Origin: Streptomyces longhuiensis
Lineage (GTDB): Bacteria > Actinomycetota > Actinomycetes > Streptomycetales > Streptomycetaceae
Assembly (NCBI RefSeq): GCF_020616555.1
Contig: NZ_CP085173.1
Coordinates: 7,518,001 to 7,582,000, forward strand
DNA: 64,000 nucleotides
Direction: 5' to 3'
Shown: one piece after another, positions 1 to 8,241 of the stretch
Layout of the letters: the number at the start of each line of letters is the position of its first letter
Position numbering within the stretch: position 1 is the first letter of the stretch
Notes under the pieces: generated by a model
Told to the model about the DNA's origin: nothing
Database searches by the model: none
The model's input: the letters and a program-made list of their open reading frames with translations, nothing else
Translations under genes and position numbers: made by a program

Positions 1-244
1 CGCACAGCTCGCGCTGGCAGTCGTGTTGTGGAAGCGCCCGTGGCTCGGTCGCGAGGCACTTCCCGATCCCGTCGCGCGCAACGATGTGGCCGATCTGGCA
101 TCGGTCGTGCTGGTCTTCGCCGTCGCCGTGCCCCTCGCCTTCGTGTCCCCGGCGGGCGCGAAGTGGTGGTGGGTGGTACTGATCCCTGTCAAAGCCGTGA
201 CGGGGAACAGGGGCAAGCGCCTTCGCGCGGCCGGCCGGCGATGA
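1..244 (+). CDS. C-terminal end of a membrane protein, possibly TMEM175/DUF1211-like (cut by window edge)
   Basis: An open frame runs from base 2 to the TGA at 242-244, giving the last 80 residues of a protein that begins outside the window. It holds one clear hydrophobic segment (about LASVVLVFAVAVPLAFVS) followed by a second, tryptophan-rich one (WWWVVLIPV) and a basic tail rich in Lys and Arg. The pattern resembles the end of bacterial TMEM175 (DUF1211) potassium channel-like proteins, but the fragment is too short for a firm family call. The downstream gene at 385 starts after a 140-base gap with its own ribosome binding site, so it need not be in the same operon. Confidence 0.5.
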   Translation, partial: AQLALAVVLWKRPWLGREALPDPVARNDVADLASVVLVFAVAVPLAFVSPAGAKWWWVVLIPVKAVTGNRGKRLRAAGRR

Positions 245-384
245 AGAGCCCGGGCCGGTGGCGCTGGATCCGCCGAGGCGCCTGTATGGCGCACCGCGGT
301 CTCCCTCGCGGGTGACTCCGGTGGCGCGAGTCCCTGGATCGCTGGTGTCTGTACGAAGGAGGACCGGGCAGAGAGCGGGAGACC

Positions 385-1023
385 ATGGAGCGAAAGCACG
401 AGCGCCTCGCGACACCCTGGGCCGCCGGGGTGGCCGGGGTGGTGTTCGCGATCCTGATGGCCGCGGCGATCGTCCTGATGCGCATCGCCTTGCCCGACGG
501 CACCGGCGGGGGCCACGTAACCGTCGGTGCCGGACAGCGCAGCGCCCTGCGGACGGCGCTGGAGCTGCTCCCGTTCGCCGGGATCGCCTTCCTGTGGTTC
601 ATGGGCGCCGTGCGCGAGCATGCCGGAGAGGGCGAGGACCGGTTCTTGTCCACCGTGTTCCTGGGCAGTGGCCTGGTCTTCGTCGCCACCCTGTTCGGCG
701 CTGCCGCGGCAGCGGGAACCGTGCTCGCCGAGAGTCAGCAGCACCCTCCCTTCGGCCGGCACTTCGCCTACGTCCTGATGACCACGTACTCCATGCGGAT
801 GGCGGCCGTGTTCATCATCACGACGTCGACCATCGGCCGTCGTCTCGGCGTCCTTCCGCGCCCGCTCATCGTTTTCGGCTATCTGGCGGGCCTCACGCTG
901 CTCGTGGTGGGAGCGAACGTGCCCTGGTCCGAACTGGTCTTCCCGGCCTGGGCGTTGCTCCTCAGCCTGAACATCCTGCGGGGTCGGCGTCCCGCCCGGC
1001 CGCAGCCGGTCACACCGACCTGA
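385..1023 (+). CDS. Small integral membrane protein, function unknown
   Basis: 212 residues with about five hydrophobic segments (near residues 10-35, 55-75, 90-110, 135-155 and 165-195), so a polytopic membrane protein. The N-terminus is short and basic and the C-terminus ends in a Pro/Arg-rich tail, which suggests both ends lie in the cytoplasm or at its surface. The ATG at 385 follows a purine-rich site (GCGGGAGA) at normal spacing. I recognise no catalytic motif. It lies 108 bases upstream of the ferredoxin-reductase-P450 operon on the same strand and could be co-transcribed, but nothing in its sequence ties it to electron transfer. Confidence 0.75.
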   Translation: MERKHERLATPWAAGVAGVVFAILMAAAIVLMRIALPDGTGGGHVTVGAGQRSALRTALELLPFAGIAFLWFMGAVREHAGEGEDRFLSTVFLGSGLVFVATLFGAAAAAGTVLAESQQHPPFGRHFAYVLMTTYSMRMAAVFIITTSTIGRRLGVLPRPLIVFGYLAGLTLLVVGANVPWSELVFPAWALLLSLNILRGRRPARPQPVTPT

Positions 1024-1131
1024 GCCGATCGCACCGCTCACTCGAACGGTTGCCTTCTCGTCGCCGCATCCCGTCCGGACCCCGAGGGTGGTCACAGGGG
1101 GCTGACAGGGCTGTTGGAGAGGACCGATCCC

Positions 1132-1359
1132 GTGGTGAGGATTGCCGTCGACCTGAACCGTTGTCAGGGATACGCGCAGTGCGCGTTCCTCGCGCCGGAG
1201 ATCTTCGCCATGCACGGCGAGGAGGCACTGCTGTACGACCCGGAGGCCGACGAGGCGCAGCGCGCGAAGCTGGCCCAGGCCGCCGCTGCCTGCCCGGTTC
1301 AGGCCATCCTCGTCGACGCGGTGGACGTACCGGCCGAGGCGGTGTCCGGTGCTCGGTGA
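1132..1359 (+). CDS. 3Fe-4S ferredoxin (P450 redox partner)
   Basis: A 75-residue ferredoxin of the single-cluster [3Fe-4S] type that carries electrons to actinobacterial P450s. Cluster ligands are visible: Cys11 and Cys17 in CQGYAQC and Cys54 before Pro55. The residue where a fourth cysteine would be in 4Fe-4S proteins is Tyr14, a variant that may tune redox potential. I place the start at GTG 1132, because GGAGAGG at 1116-1122 lies 9 bases upstream and the product then begins VRIAVDLN as family members do; a TTG at 1114 is in frame but lacks a site. The 3' end overlaps the reductase gene by 11 bases, so the two are translationally coupled. Confidence 0.92.
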   Translation: MVRIAVDLNRCQGYAQCAFLAPEIFAMHGEEALLYDPEADEAQRAKLAQAAAACPVQAILVDAVDVPAEAVSGAR

Positions 1360-2740
1360 CGGATACCTGGAACAGCTCAAACGCGAGGGCCGCATCGTCG
1401 TCGTGGGCGCCTCACTGGCCGGCCTGCGCGCTGCCGAGACCCTGCGGAGCGAGGGCTTCGCGGGCTCCCTGACCATCATCGGCGACGAGCCCCACGAGCC
1501 GTACGACCGGCCCCCGCTCTCCAAGCAGGTGCTGCTGGGCAGGGCCGGCGCCGACCGCACCGCACTGCCCAGGCTCCGATCGGTGGACGCCACCTGGCGG
1601 CTGGGTGTCCCGGCCACCGGCCTGGACAGGGCCGCGAGGCGGGTGCGGCTGGCCGACGGCGACGAGGTGCCGTACGACCGGCTGCTGATCGCCACCGGGG
1701 TCCGGGCGCGGCCCTGGCCGCGTGCGGCCGAGGCGGAACTCGACGGCGTCTTCGTCCTGCGGACCCGCGACGACAGTGCCGCGCTCGCGCGGCGGCTCGA
1801 CGCGGGACCCCAGCGGGTCCTCGTCATCGGGGCCGGGTTCACCGGCTCGGAGATCGCCTCCGCCTGCCGCGAACGCGGCCTCCCCGTCACCGTCGCCGAG
1901 CGCGGCGCGGCGCCCCTGGTCGGCGCCCTCGGCGGGGTGGTCGGCGCGGTCGCCGCCGAGCTCCAGCGCCAGCACGGTGTCGACCTGCGATGCGGGGTCA
2001 TGGTCACCGCTCTGGAGGGCGACACCTCGGGCCGGGTACGCGTCGCGCACTTGTCCGACGGCTCCACCGTGGAGGCCGACGTGGTGATCGTCTCGCTCGG
2101 GGCCATCCGCAACACCGAATGGCTCTCCGGGTCCGGACTCGGGGCGGGCCCCCGCGGCATCGCCTGCGACGCCGGCTGCCGCGCCTTCGACATCCGCGGA
2201 ATCGTCACCGACGACATCTATGCGGCGGGCGACGTCGCCCGCTCCCCTCACGCCCTGTTCAGCTACCAGTTCCTGTCCCTGGAGCACTGGGGCAACGCCG
2301 TCTCACAGGCCCGGATCGCGGCGCACAACATGCTCAGCGAGAGCACCGACCGCCTCCCTCACATGGAGGTGCCGGCCTTCTGGTCCGCGCAGTTCGGAGT
2401 CAACATCAAGTCCGTCGGGGTGCCGTCGCTGGGGACGGAGATCCTCATCTCGCAGGGCTCGCTCCAGGACCAGCGGTTCGTCGGTGTCTACGGGTATCAG
2501 GGGCGCGTCATCGGCGCGGTCGCCTTCGACCAGGCCAAGTGGCTGCCGTTCTACCAGGAGCTGATCGAGACCACCGCGTCGTTCCCGCCGCCCTTCGACA
2601 CGGTCGACCGGCGCCCGGACGGGCAGCGGCCGATCGACGCGGACTTCCCCGATCCGTCGGTCCCCACCCACGGCCCCACCGTGACCCTCAGCGGTTACTC
2701 GCCGGCCGACCGCCGGATGACGTTCACCCCCGCGCACTGA
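1349..2740 (+). CDS. FAD-dependent ferredoxin reductase
   Basis: 463-residue flavoprotein of the class I rubredoxin/putidaredoxin reductase type, which passes electrons from NAD(P)H through FAD to a ferredoxin. Seen directly: an FAD Rossmann motif (VVVGASLAG) near residue 17, a second dinucleotide-binding motif (VLVIGAGFTGSEIA) near residue 155, the FAD-contacting YAAGDVA segment near residue 290, and a C-terminal reductase domain with FWSAQFG-type sequence. The GTG start lies within the last codons of the ferredoxin gene, and the P450 gene follows 24 bases after the stop. This order, ferredoxin-reductase-P450, makes a complete electron chain to the P450. The last 40 residues are Pro/Asp-rich and unlike the core family. 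Confidence 0.92.
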   Translation: MLGDGYLEQLKREGRIVVVGASLAGLRAAETLRSEGFAGSLTIIGDEPHEPYDRPPLSKQVLLGRAGADRTALPRLRSVDATWRLGVPATGLDRAARRVRLADGDEVPYDRLLIATGVRARPWPRAAEAELDGVFVLRTRDDSAALARRLDAGPQRVLVIGAGFTGSEIASACRERGLPVTVAERGAAPLVGALGGVVGAVAAELQRQHGVDLRCGVMVTALEGDTSGRVRVAHLSDGSTVEADVVIVSLGAIRNTEWLSGSGLGAGPRGIACDAGCRAFDIRGIVTDDIYAAGDVARSPHALFSYQFLSLEHWGNAVSQARIAAHNMLSESTDRLPHMEVPAFWSAQFGVNIKSVGVPSLGTEILISQGSLQDQRFVGVYGYQGRVIGAVAFDQAKWLPFYQELIETTASFPPPFDTVDRRPDGQRPIDADFPDPSVPTHGPTVTLSGYSPADRRMTFTPAH

Positions 2741-2764
2741 CGCGCACGGCCACGAGGACTCGCC

Positions 2765-4000
2765 ATGACGCCATCCCTGCTGCACCAGGTCCTGGACTAC
2801 GCCAACCGCGCCGATCCGTACCCGATCTACGAAGAGCTGCGGAAGACGCCGATCCATCACGAAGCCGACGGGCCGTACGTCATCAGCACGTACTACGAGA
2901 TCCGCAGCCTCCTGCACGATCCTCGGATCAGTTCCGACGCCCGCAATCTGTCCTCGACCACCCACGACCCGCTGGCCGAGGGGGCCCAGGGGGAAGGTGC
3001 CCTGCCGCCGAGCTTCCTCCGGCTCGACCCGCCGGAACACGACCGGCTGCGACGCATGACGAACCGGCCTTTCGGCCCGCCGCACTCCCCCCGCCGGGTC
3101 GACGGGATGCGCCAAGAGCTGCACGGCATCGTGTCCGGCCTCATCGACGACATCGGCGACCCGGGCCGGATCGACCTGGTGGACCAGTTCTCGTACCCCT
3201 TCCCGGTGACCGTGATCTGCCGGCTGCTGGGGGTGCCGCGCGAGGACGAGGCACGTTTCCACACCTGGGCGGACACCATCGCCGCCGGCCTGGATCCCGA
3301 CCCGGACGCGGATCCGGCCGAGCGGGGCAAGGTCTCGCAGGAGGCCCGTATGCAGTTGGGCATGTACCTGGCCGGCCTGGTCGAGGAGCGCCGCAAGAAT
3401 CCCGGGGAGGACATGCTCTCCGAACTGGCGACCGCCACGGGCGAGGACGGGGCGATGACCACCATGGAACTGCTCAGCACGGCAGCGCTGCTGCTGATCG
3501 CGGGGCACGAGACCACCGTCAATCTGGTCACCAACGGAATGCTGACCCTGCTGCGCAATCCCGATGTCCTGGAGCGGCTGCGGGCGGATCCTCGGCTGGC
3601 CGTGCCCATCGTCGAGGAGCTGCTGCGCTTCGAGCCGCCGGTACAACTGGTGCCGCAGCGCACCACCCTCACCGACATCGAGGTTCGCGGCGTCACCATT
3701 CCCAAGGGCGCCTCGCTGTGGCTGGTCCTGGCCTCCGGCAACCGCGACCCCCAGCGCTTCGAGGACCCCGACCGCTTCGACCCCGACCGCCGCGACATCC
3801 AGCACCTCGGCCTGGGCAGCGGCATCCACAGCTGCTTCGGCGCACCACTCGCCCGGCTGGAGGCCCAGTTCGCCCTGTCGGAACTGGCCCGGAGGCTGGA
3901 GAACCCACGGCTGCTGGAGGATCCGCCGCCGTACCGGCAGAACGCCGTGCTGCGCGGGCCGCGGCATCTGTCCATCGCTTGCGACGGGATCCGCCCTTAG
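2765..4000 (+). CDS. Cytochrome P450 monooxygenase
   Basis: 411 residues, the usual length of a soluble bacterial P450. The heme-binding segment GSGIHSCFG gives Cys357 as axial ligand, with Leu350 in place of the usual Phe of FGxGxHxC. The oxygen-activating I-helix motif AGHETT is at 246-251 and the K-helix ExxR at Glu285-Arg288. No membrane anchor is present. ATG at 2765 follows GAGGA. It closes the operon with its own ferredoxin and reductase, so it is probably self-sufficient for electron supply. I cannot name the substrate or CYP family: no biosynthetic genes adjoin it, and housekeeping genes follow on the other strand. Confidence 0.95.
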   Translation: MTPSLLHQVLDYANRADPYPIYEELRKTPIHHEADGPYVISTYYEIRSLLHDPRISSDARNLSSTTHDPLAEGAQGEGALPPSFLRLDPPEHDRLRRMTNRPFGPPHSPRRVDGMRQELHGIVSGLIDDIGDPGRIDLVDQFSYPFPVTVICRLLGVPREDEARFHTWADTIAAGLDPDPDADPAERGKVSQEARMQLGMYLAGLVEERRKNPGEDMLSELATATGEDGAMTTMELLSTAALLLIAGHETTVNLVTNGMLTLLRNPDVLERLRADPRLAVPIVEELLRFEPPVQLVPQRTTLTDIEVRGVTIPKGASLWLVLASGNRDPQRFEDPDRFDPDRRDIQHLGLGSGIHSCFGAPLARLEAQFALSELARRLENPRLLEDPPPYRQNAVLRGPRHLSIACDGIRP

Positions 4001-4030
4001 GGCCCGTCCGCCCTTGGGGCCTGTCCGGCC

Positions 4031-4768
4031 TCAGGGGTGCGCCGTGCCGAGTTGGCGCAGCAGCTTCGGCAGCGCGGTGCCGATGGGTTCGCGGATGACT
4101 TCGTCGGCCAGTTCGTCGTACGGCGTCGCCTCGGCGTTGACGATGACGAGCCGTGCCCCGTTGTCCGCGGCAACACCGGCGAGCCCGGCGGCGGGCTGCA
4201 CCTGAAGAGTGCTCCCCACGGCGACGAACACCTGGCACGCCTTGGTGATCGCGACGGCCTCACCCAGCACCACCGGATCGAGCCGCTCCCCGAACATCAC
4301 GGTCGCCGACTTGAGGATCCCCCCGCACTCCAGGCACGGCGGGTCGTCCTCGCCGGCCTCGACCCGGGCGAGGGCGTCCTGCATGGGCCCGCGCGCATGA
4401 CAGCCGGTGCACACGAAACTCCGTGCGGAGCCGTGCAGTTCGAGGACCTTGCGGGCGGGCATCCCGGCGAGCTGGTGCAGCCCGTCCACGTTCTGCGTGA
4501 TCACCCGCACGGGCACACCGGCCCGCTCCAGCTCGGCGACGGCCCGGTGCGCGCCGTTCGGTTCGGCGGCAAGGGTCCGGTTCTTCCGCCGCATCTGCCA
4601 CGACCGGCGCCGGATCTCCGGATCAGCCATGTAGTACTCGTACGTGACGAGCTTCTCCGCCTCCGGATCCCGTCGCCACAGGCCGTTCGGCCCGCGGTAG
4701 TCCGGGATCCCGGAGTCCGTGGAGATGCCTGCACCACTGAGAATCGCGACGAGGGGCTGCGTGCTCAT
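4031..4768 (-). CDS. cobB: Sir2-family NAD-dependent protein deacylase
   Basis: 245-residue sirtuin that removes acyl groups from lysines of proteins while consuming NAD+. Motifs in order: NAD-binding GAGIS at 12-16 with SGIPDYRG, TQNVDGLH at 91-98, catalytic His112 in ELHGSA, a structural zinc site Cys120-x2-Cys123 and Cys145-x2-Cys148, then FGERL and VGSTLQVQPA for NAD. Typical targets in actinobacteria are acyl-CoA synthetases, which would suit a region rich in acyl-CoA genes, though that link is inference. It converges on the P450 gene with only 30 bases between stops. Its ATG has no ribosome binding site, and a TACCCT hexamer lies 7 bases upstream, so a leaderless message is likely. Confidence 0.94.
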   Translation of the reverse strand: MSTQPLVAILSGAGISTDSGIPDYRGPNGLWRRDPEAEKLVTYEYYMADPEIRRRSWQMRRKNRTLAAEPNGAHRAVAELERAGVPVRVITQNVDGLHQLAGMPARKVLELHGSARSFVCTGCHARGPMQDALARVEAGEDDPPCLECGGILKSATVMFGERLDPVVLGEAVAITKACQVFVAVGSTLQVQPAAGLAGVAADNGARLVIVNAEATPYDELADEVIREPIGTALPKLLRQLGTAHP

Positions 4769-4775
4769 GCCGCCG

Positions 4776-4781
4776 AGGGTA
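4776..4781 (-). promoter_or_regulatory. -10 hexamer of a probable leaderless promoter for the sirtuin gene
   Basis: Reading the minus strand, TACCCT (TANNNT form) ends 7 bases before the ATG at 4768 and there is no purine-rich site between. Transcription would therefore begin at or next to the start codon. No convincing -35 hexamer is seen. Confidence 0.5.
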
Positions 4782-4837
4782 GGCGCCCCGCCGCGGGAAC
4801 CGCGAGGCGATATCGGCGGATGCCGCGCGAGGCCGCG

Positions 4838-5335
4838 TCAGCCCACGCGGTTGCCGTCCTCCAGCTCGGCCGTGCCCTCGCCCCCCGTGAGCACGTCGAG
4901 CGCCGTGAGGACGCGGCGGCCGAGCGAGCCCGGCAGGTGCTCCGGCAGGTCGGCGCGGTCCACCAGGCGCCAGGAGAGCAGTTCCTCCTCCTGGAGCCTG
5001 ATCGCCTTGAAGCGGTCCTCGTCCAGGACCCCGCCGTCGTACAGGTACGCCACGAGCGGCGGCCGCGCGGCCGTGCCGGACACCCAGTCGACCGCGAGCA
5101 GCCGGCCGAGCTCCACGTCGAGGCCGATCTCCTCGGCGGTCTCGCGCCGGGCCCCCTGGCGCGGGGTCTCCCCGGTGTCGGACTCGACGGTGCCGCCGGG
5201 CAGCGCCCACCCGTCGCGGTAGTTCGGCTCGACGAGCAGCACGCGCCCCTCGGAGTCACGGAAGAGCGCGGCGGCGCCGCACAGGACGCGGGGGAGACCC
5301 GCGATGTACGCGGCGAACTCGGCGGAGGCAGTCAT
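4838..5335 (-). CDS. Nudix hydrolase
   Basis: 165-residue Nudix-fold pyrophosphohydrolase, acting on nucleoside diphosphates linked to another group. The Nudix box is readable as GGTVESDTGE followed by REtAEEiGL, with the catalytic Glu residues in REXXEE. Compared with the consensus GX5EX7REUXEEXGU, the first spacer is two residues longer (GX7E), which changes the loop before the catalytic helix but keeps all metal ligands. The substrate cannot be told. It lies upstream of the sirtuin on the same strand with a 69-base gap. The ATG lacks a ribosome binding site and has TAGGCT six bases upstream. Confidence 0.88.
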   Translation of the reverse strand: MTASAEFAAYIAGLPRVLCGAAALFRDSEGRVLLVEPNYRDGWALPGGTVESDTGETPRQGARRETAEEIGLDVELGRLLAVDWVSGTAARPPLVAYLYDGGVLDEDRFKAIRLQEEELLSWRLVDRADLPEHLPGSLGRRVLTALDVLTGGEGTAELEDGNRVG

Positions 5336-5341
5336 GCGGGA

Positions 5342-5347
5342 AGCCTA
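5342..5347 (-). promoter_or_regulatory. -10 hexamer of a probable leaderless promoter for the Nudix gene
   Basis: TAGGCT on the minus strand is followed by six bases and the ATG at 5335. No Shine-Dalgarno sequence is present, so a leaderless start is the simplest reading. Confidence 0.5.
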
Positions 5348-5379
5348 ACGACCGTGAGCCGGGGCCCGCGCCCGCCGGA

Positions 5380-6441
5380 CTACGCCTCGGCCAACTCGAC
5401 CGTACGCGCCGCGAGTTCGCTGATCCGCGCGCCGTCGAACCCGAACACCGCGCTGCGCACCCGGTCCTCCAACGGGTCCTTCCACCGCGCCGGGATCGCC
5501 GCCGCCCCGCACAGCACACCGGCCACGGACCCGGCCGTCGCGCCGTTCGAGTCGGTGTCCAGGCCGCCGCGCACCGTGAGCGCGAGGGTGCGGGTGAAGT
5601 CCCCGTCGCCGTACAGGAGTCCGGCCGTGATGACGGCCGCGTTCGGGACCGTGTGGATCCAGCCGAGCCCGGCCGTCTCCTCCTCCAGCGTGGCCAGCGT
5701 CTCCTCCCAGCTCAGCCGCGACGCGTGGAGCGTCGCCGTGCGGCGCACCGTGCGGGCCAGTCGGCTGCTCGCCGGGATCACGGTGAGCGCGGTCTCCAGC
5801 GCGGCGCGCGGGCCCGGCGCCGTGAACGCCGCCGCGACGAGCGCCGCCGCCCACATCGCCCCGTACACGCCGTTGCCCGTATGGGACAGGACCGCGTCGC
5901 GGCGGGCCAGGGAGGCGGCGCGGCGCGGGTCGCCCGGGCAGGTCCAGCCGAAGACGTCGGCCCGGATCAGCGCGCCGATCCACTCCTGGTACGGGTTGTC
6001 GTACGTCGCCGTGAGCGGCGGCTTCAGCCCGTTCGCGAGATTGCGGTACGCCACCCGCTCCGCGGTGAACGTCTGCAGATACGGCAGCCTCAGCAGCCAC
6101 AGATCACCCACCTGTTCCGTGGAGAAGGCGAAGCCGTACGTCTCCAGGAGGTGCAGGCCGAGGATCGCGTAGTCCACGTCGTCGTCCCGGCAGCTGCCAT
6201 GGATCCGCCCGCGCACGCACCGGCGCCACTCCGGACGCAGCGCGAGGCCGTCCGACTCGTCGGCGGGTTCGGGCAGATAGTCCGTGAGAGGCAGGGCGGC
6301 GGCCCGCCGCAGATAGCCGTCGATGCGCGCCCGGGTCCAGTACTCGCCCTGTTCCACCGGCTTGCCGAGCATGTTGCCGGCGATCCGGCCGAGCCAGCCG
6401 CCGAGCACCCGGTCCTGAAGGTCGCTGCCCACTGGGGTCAT
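5380..6441 (-). CDS. ADP-ribosylglycohydrolase family protein
   Basis: 353 residues matching the all-helical ADP-ribosyl-(dinitrogen reductase) glycohydrolase family, which removes ADP-ribose from proteins or other acceptors using two magnesium ions. The metal-binding pieces are visible: GNMLGKPVE near residue 22, the acidic SCRDDDVDY run near residue 83, and the C-terminal GGLDTDSNGATAGSVAG near residue 288 that supplies further Asp ligands. The start ATG at 6441 is preceded by AAGGA. The neighbouring genes also use NAD or ADP-ribose derivatives (sirtuin, Nudix), so an NAD/ADP-ribose turnover role is possible but unproven. No ADP-ribosyltransferase is seen in the window. Confidence 0.87.
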   Translation of the reverse strand: MTPVGSDLQDRVLGGWLGRIAGNMLGKPVEQGEYWTRARIDGYLRRAAALPLTDYLPEPADESDGLALRPEWRRCVRGRIHGSCRDDDVDYAILGLHLLETYGFAFSTEQVGDLWLLRLPYLQTFTAERVAYRNLANGLKPPLTATYDNPYQEWIGALIRADVFGWTCPGDPRRAASLARRDAVLSHTGNGVYGAMWAAALVAAAFTAPGPRAALETALTVIPASSRLARTVRRTATLHASRLSWEETLATLEEETAGLGWIHTVPNAAVITAGLLYGDGDFTRTLALTVRGGLDTDSNGATAGSVAGVLCGAAAIPARWKDPLEDRVRSAVFGFDGARISELAARTVELAEA

Positions 6442-6700
6442 GTCCTTGGTGTACCCGATGAGGGGGCGCGGCGGGGCGAGGCGTCCCGAACCGGGCGCCG
6501 GACCGGCCGCACCGCGCCCGGCTGATCGATCATTTCCGCGCTCGGGGCGCCCCGCTATGAGCGGGAATGTAAGGACTTATCGTCCGGGTGCGCCGTTTCG
6601 CGGACCGGACAGCCATGGGCAGCGGCCCCCACCTCCGGTTAAGGTCGCAGCGGCGCGACTGCCTTGCGGGAGCAAGGCGCGAAAGCAAGGGGAATGCAAG

Positions 6701-7852
6701 GTGGCGGACGCTGGAGTGACGGCGGAGCACGTGCTCATCGCCGCGGACAAGTTCAAGGGCTCGCTCACGGCCGTGCAGGTCGCGGAGCGGGTCACGGCCG
6801 GCCTGCGGCGGATCGCGCCCGGGGTGACGGTCGAGTCCGTGCCCGTCGCGGACGGCGGGGACGGCACGGTGGCCGCGGCCGTGGCGGCCGGTTTCGAGCG
6901 CCGCGAGGTGCGGGTGACCGGGCCGCTCGGTGACGAGGTCACGGCGGCGTACGCCCTGCGCGACGGCACCGCCGTCGTCGAGATGGCCGAGGCGTCCGGG
7001 CTCCAGCTGCTGCCCGAAGGCGTCTTCGCGCCGCTGACCTCGACCACGTACGGATCCGGCGAACTGCTCGCCGCGGCGCTCGACGCGGGCGCCCGCTCCA
7101 TCGTGTTCGGCGTGGGCGGCAGCGCCACGACCGACGGCGGCGCCGGAATGCTGGCCGCGCTCGGCGCGCGCTTCCTGGACGCGGACGGCAAGCCCGTCGG
7201 CCCGGGCGGCGGGCCCCTCGCCGACCTGGCCACGGCCGACCTCTCGGGGCTCGACCCGCGCCTGGCGGACGTGGAGATCGTCCTCGCCAGCGACGTCGAC
7301 AACCCGCTGACCGGCCCGAAGGGCGCGCCCGCGGTGTACGGCCCGCAGAAGGGCGCGACGACAGACGACGTCGCCACCCTGGACGCGGCGCTGGCCCACT
7401 TCGCTCGGGTCCTGGCCAAGGCGATCGGCCCGAAGGCACTCGAGTACGCCGACTCGCCCGGCGCCGGAGCCGCCGGCGGCATCGGCTACGGGGCCCTCGT
7501 CGGCCTCGGAGCGAGCTTTCGGGCCGGGATCGAGGTCATGCTCGACGTCCTCGGCTTCGCGCCCGCGCTCGCCCGCGCCACCCTCGTCATCACCGGCGAG
7601 GGCTCCCTCGACGAGCAGACGCTGCACGGCAAGGCCCCGGCGGGCGTCGCCGCGGCGGCCCGCGCGGCGGGCATCGAGGTCGTGGCGGTCTGCGGCCGTC
7701 TCGCCCTCCAGCCGGAGGCCCTGGGCCGCGCGGGCATCCGCCGCGCCTACGCCCTCACGGACGTGGAGCCGGACGTGGCCCGCTGCATCGCCGAGGCGGG
7801 CCCGATCCTGGAGACGGTGGCGGAGCGGATCGCCCGCGATTTCCTCGCGTGA
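6701..7852 (+). CDS. glxK: Glycerate kinase
   Basis: 383 residues, the normal size for the GlxK/GarK glycerate kinase family, which phosphorylates D-glycerate with ATP to feed glyoxylate-derived carbon into glycolysis. Family signatures include an N-terminal ADKFKGSLTA, VPVADGGDGT near residue 53, the glycine-rich FGVGGSATTDGGAGM near residue 140, and ITGEGSLDEQT near residue 300. The frame is open upstream to 6440, but I choose GTG 6701 because AAGGGGA lies 8 bases before it and homology begins there. A 13-bp hairpin follows the stop. Glyoxylate formed by the ethylmalonyl-CoA block in this window could be one source of its substrate, which is inference. Confidence 0.93.
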   Translation: MADAGVTAEHVLIAADKFKGSLTAVQVAERVTAGLRRIAPGVTVESVPVADGGDGTVAAAVAAGFERREVRVTGPLGDEVTAAYALRDGTAVVEMAEASGLQLLPEGVFAPLTSTTYGSGELLAAALDAGARSIVFGVGGSATTDGGAGMLAALGARFLDADGKPVGPGGGPLADLATADLSGLDPRLADVEIVLASDVDNPLTGPKGAPAVYGPQKGATTDDVATLDAALAHFARVLAKAIGPKALEYADSPGAGAAGGIGYGALVGLGASFRAGIEVMLDVLGFAPALARATLVITGEGSLDEQTLHGKAPAGVAAAARAAGIEVVAVCGRLALQPEALGRAGIRRAYALTDVEPDVARCIAEAGPILETVAERIARDFLA

Positions 7853-7880
7853 ATTGTGTGGCGCCTGACGCCTGACGCGC

Positions 7881-7910
7881 GCCGGGGTGAGGGGTGACCC
7901 TCATCCCGGC
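7881..7910. terminator. Hairpin terminator between glxK and the PucR remnant
   Basis: A 13-bp stem (7881-7893 with 7898-7910, one G-U pair) closes a GTGA tetraloop 28 bases after the glxK stop. It has no U-tract, as is common in Streptomyces. The stop codon of the minus-strand pseudogene lies inside the stem. Confidence 0.7.
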
Positions 7911-8110
7911 GAGAGCCGGTACGCGCCGAGGGCCAGGGTCATCTCCATCAGGTCGCGCGGCCGGGACAGCGACCTGGACGTCAGCTGTTCGAGGCGCCGC
8001 AGGCGGTTGAAGACGTGTTGCGGTGGCAGCAGAGGCGGCCCGCCGCCCGGCCCGCCGAGCCCTCGCAGGACAGCCACGCGTCGAGCGTCTCCAGCAGGAC
8101 GGGCTCTAGA
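7901..8110 (-). pseudogene. Remnant of a PucR/CdaR-type transcriptional regulator
   Basis: Reading the minus strand, LLETLDAWLSCEGSAGRAA then CCHRNT in one frame continue in the next frame as VFNRLRRLEQLTSRSL and PRDLMEMTLALGAYRLSPG before the TGA at 7903-7901. Joined, this is the C-terminal helix-turn-helix of PucR-family regulators. The junction sits in CAACACGTCTTC near 8027-8038, where loss of one base explains the shift. Upstream bases to 8241 contain only degraded fragments of the family in several frames and at least one stop. No start codon or N-terminal domains are found. It is a decayed gene. The regulator's former target is unknown. Confidence 0.7.
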
Positions 8111-8241
8111 GGAGCGCGTCCCACACCGGATAGCCCGCGTTGCCCCTCCTCCAACCGGTCGGTGATCCTTCAGCCAGACAAGTCGGTGACCGGCGGCATG
8201 AAGGTCGTGCGCCAGGCACAGGAGTCGGAGGTCGCCAAGGG
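8111..8241. other. Non-coding stretch, degraded upstream part of the PucR remnant
   Basis: No frame gives a credible protein. On the minus strand the pieces GDLRLLCLAHDL and PVWDALL, in different frames, look like shredded PucR-family sequence. I see no promoter or RNA structure here. Confidence 0.4.

Noticed and set aside
1132..4000. Start of a secondary-metabolite gene cluster
   Set aside because: Besides the P450 chain there are no synthases, tailoring enzymes or resistance genes next to it; housekeeping genes follow at once.
1990..4098. Long open frame of about 700 residues on the plus strand overlapping the reductase and P450
   Set aside because: It is Arg/Pro/Gly-rich with no family motif and lies across two clear genes in another frame. 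High-GC DNA gives such frames by composition.
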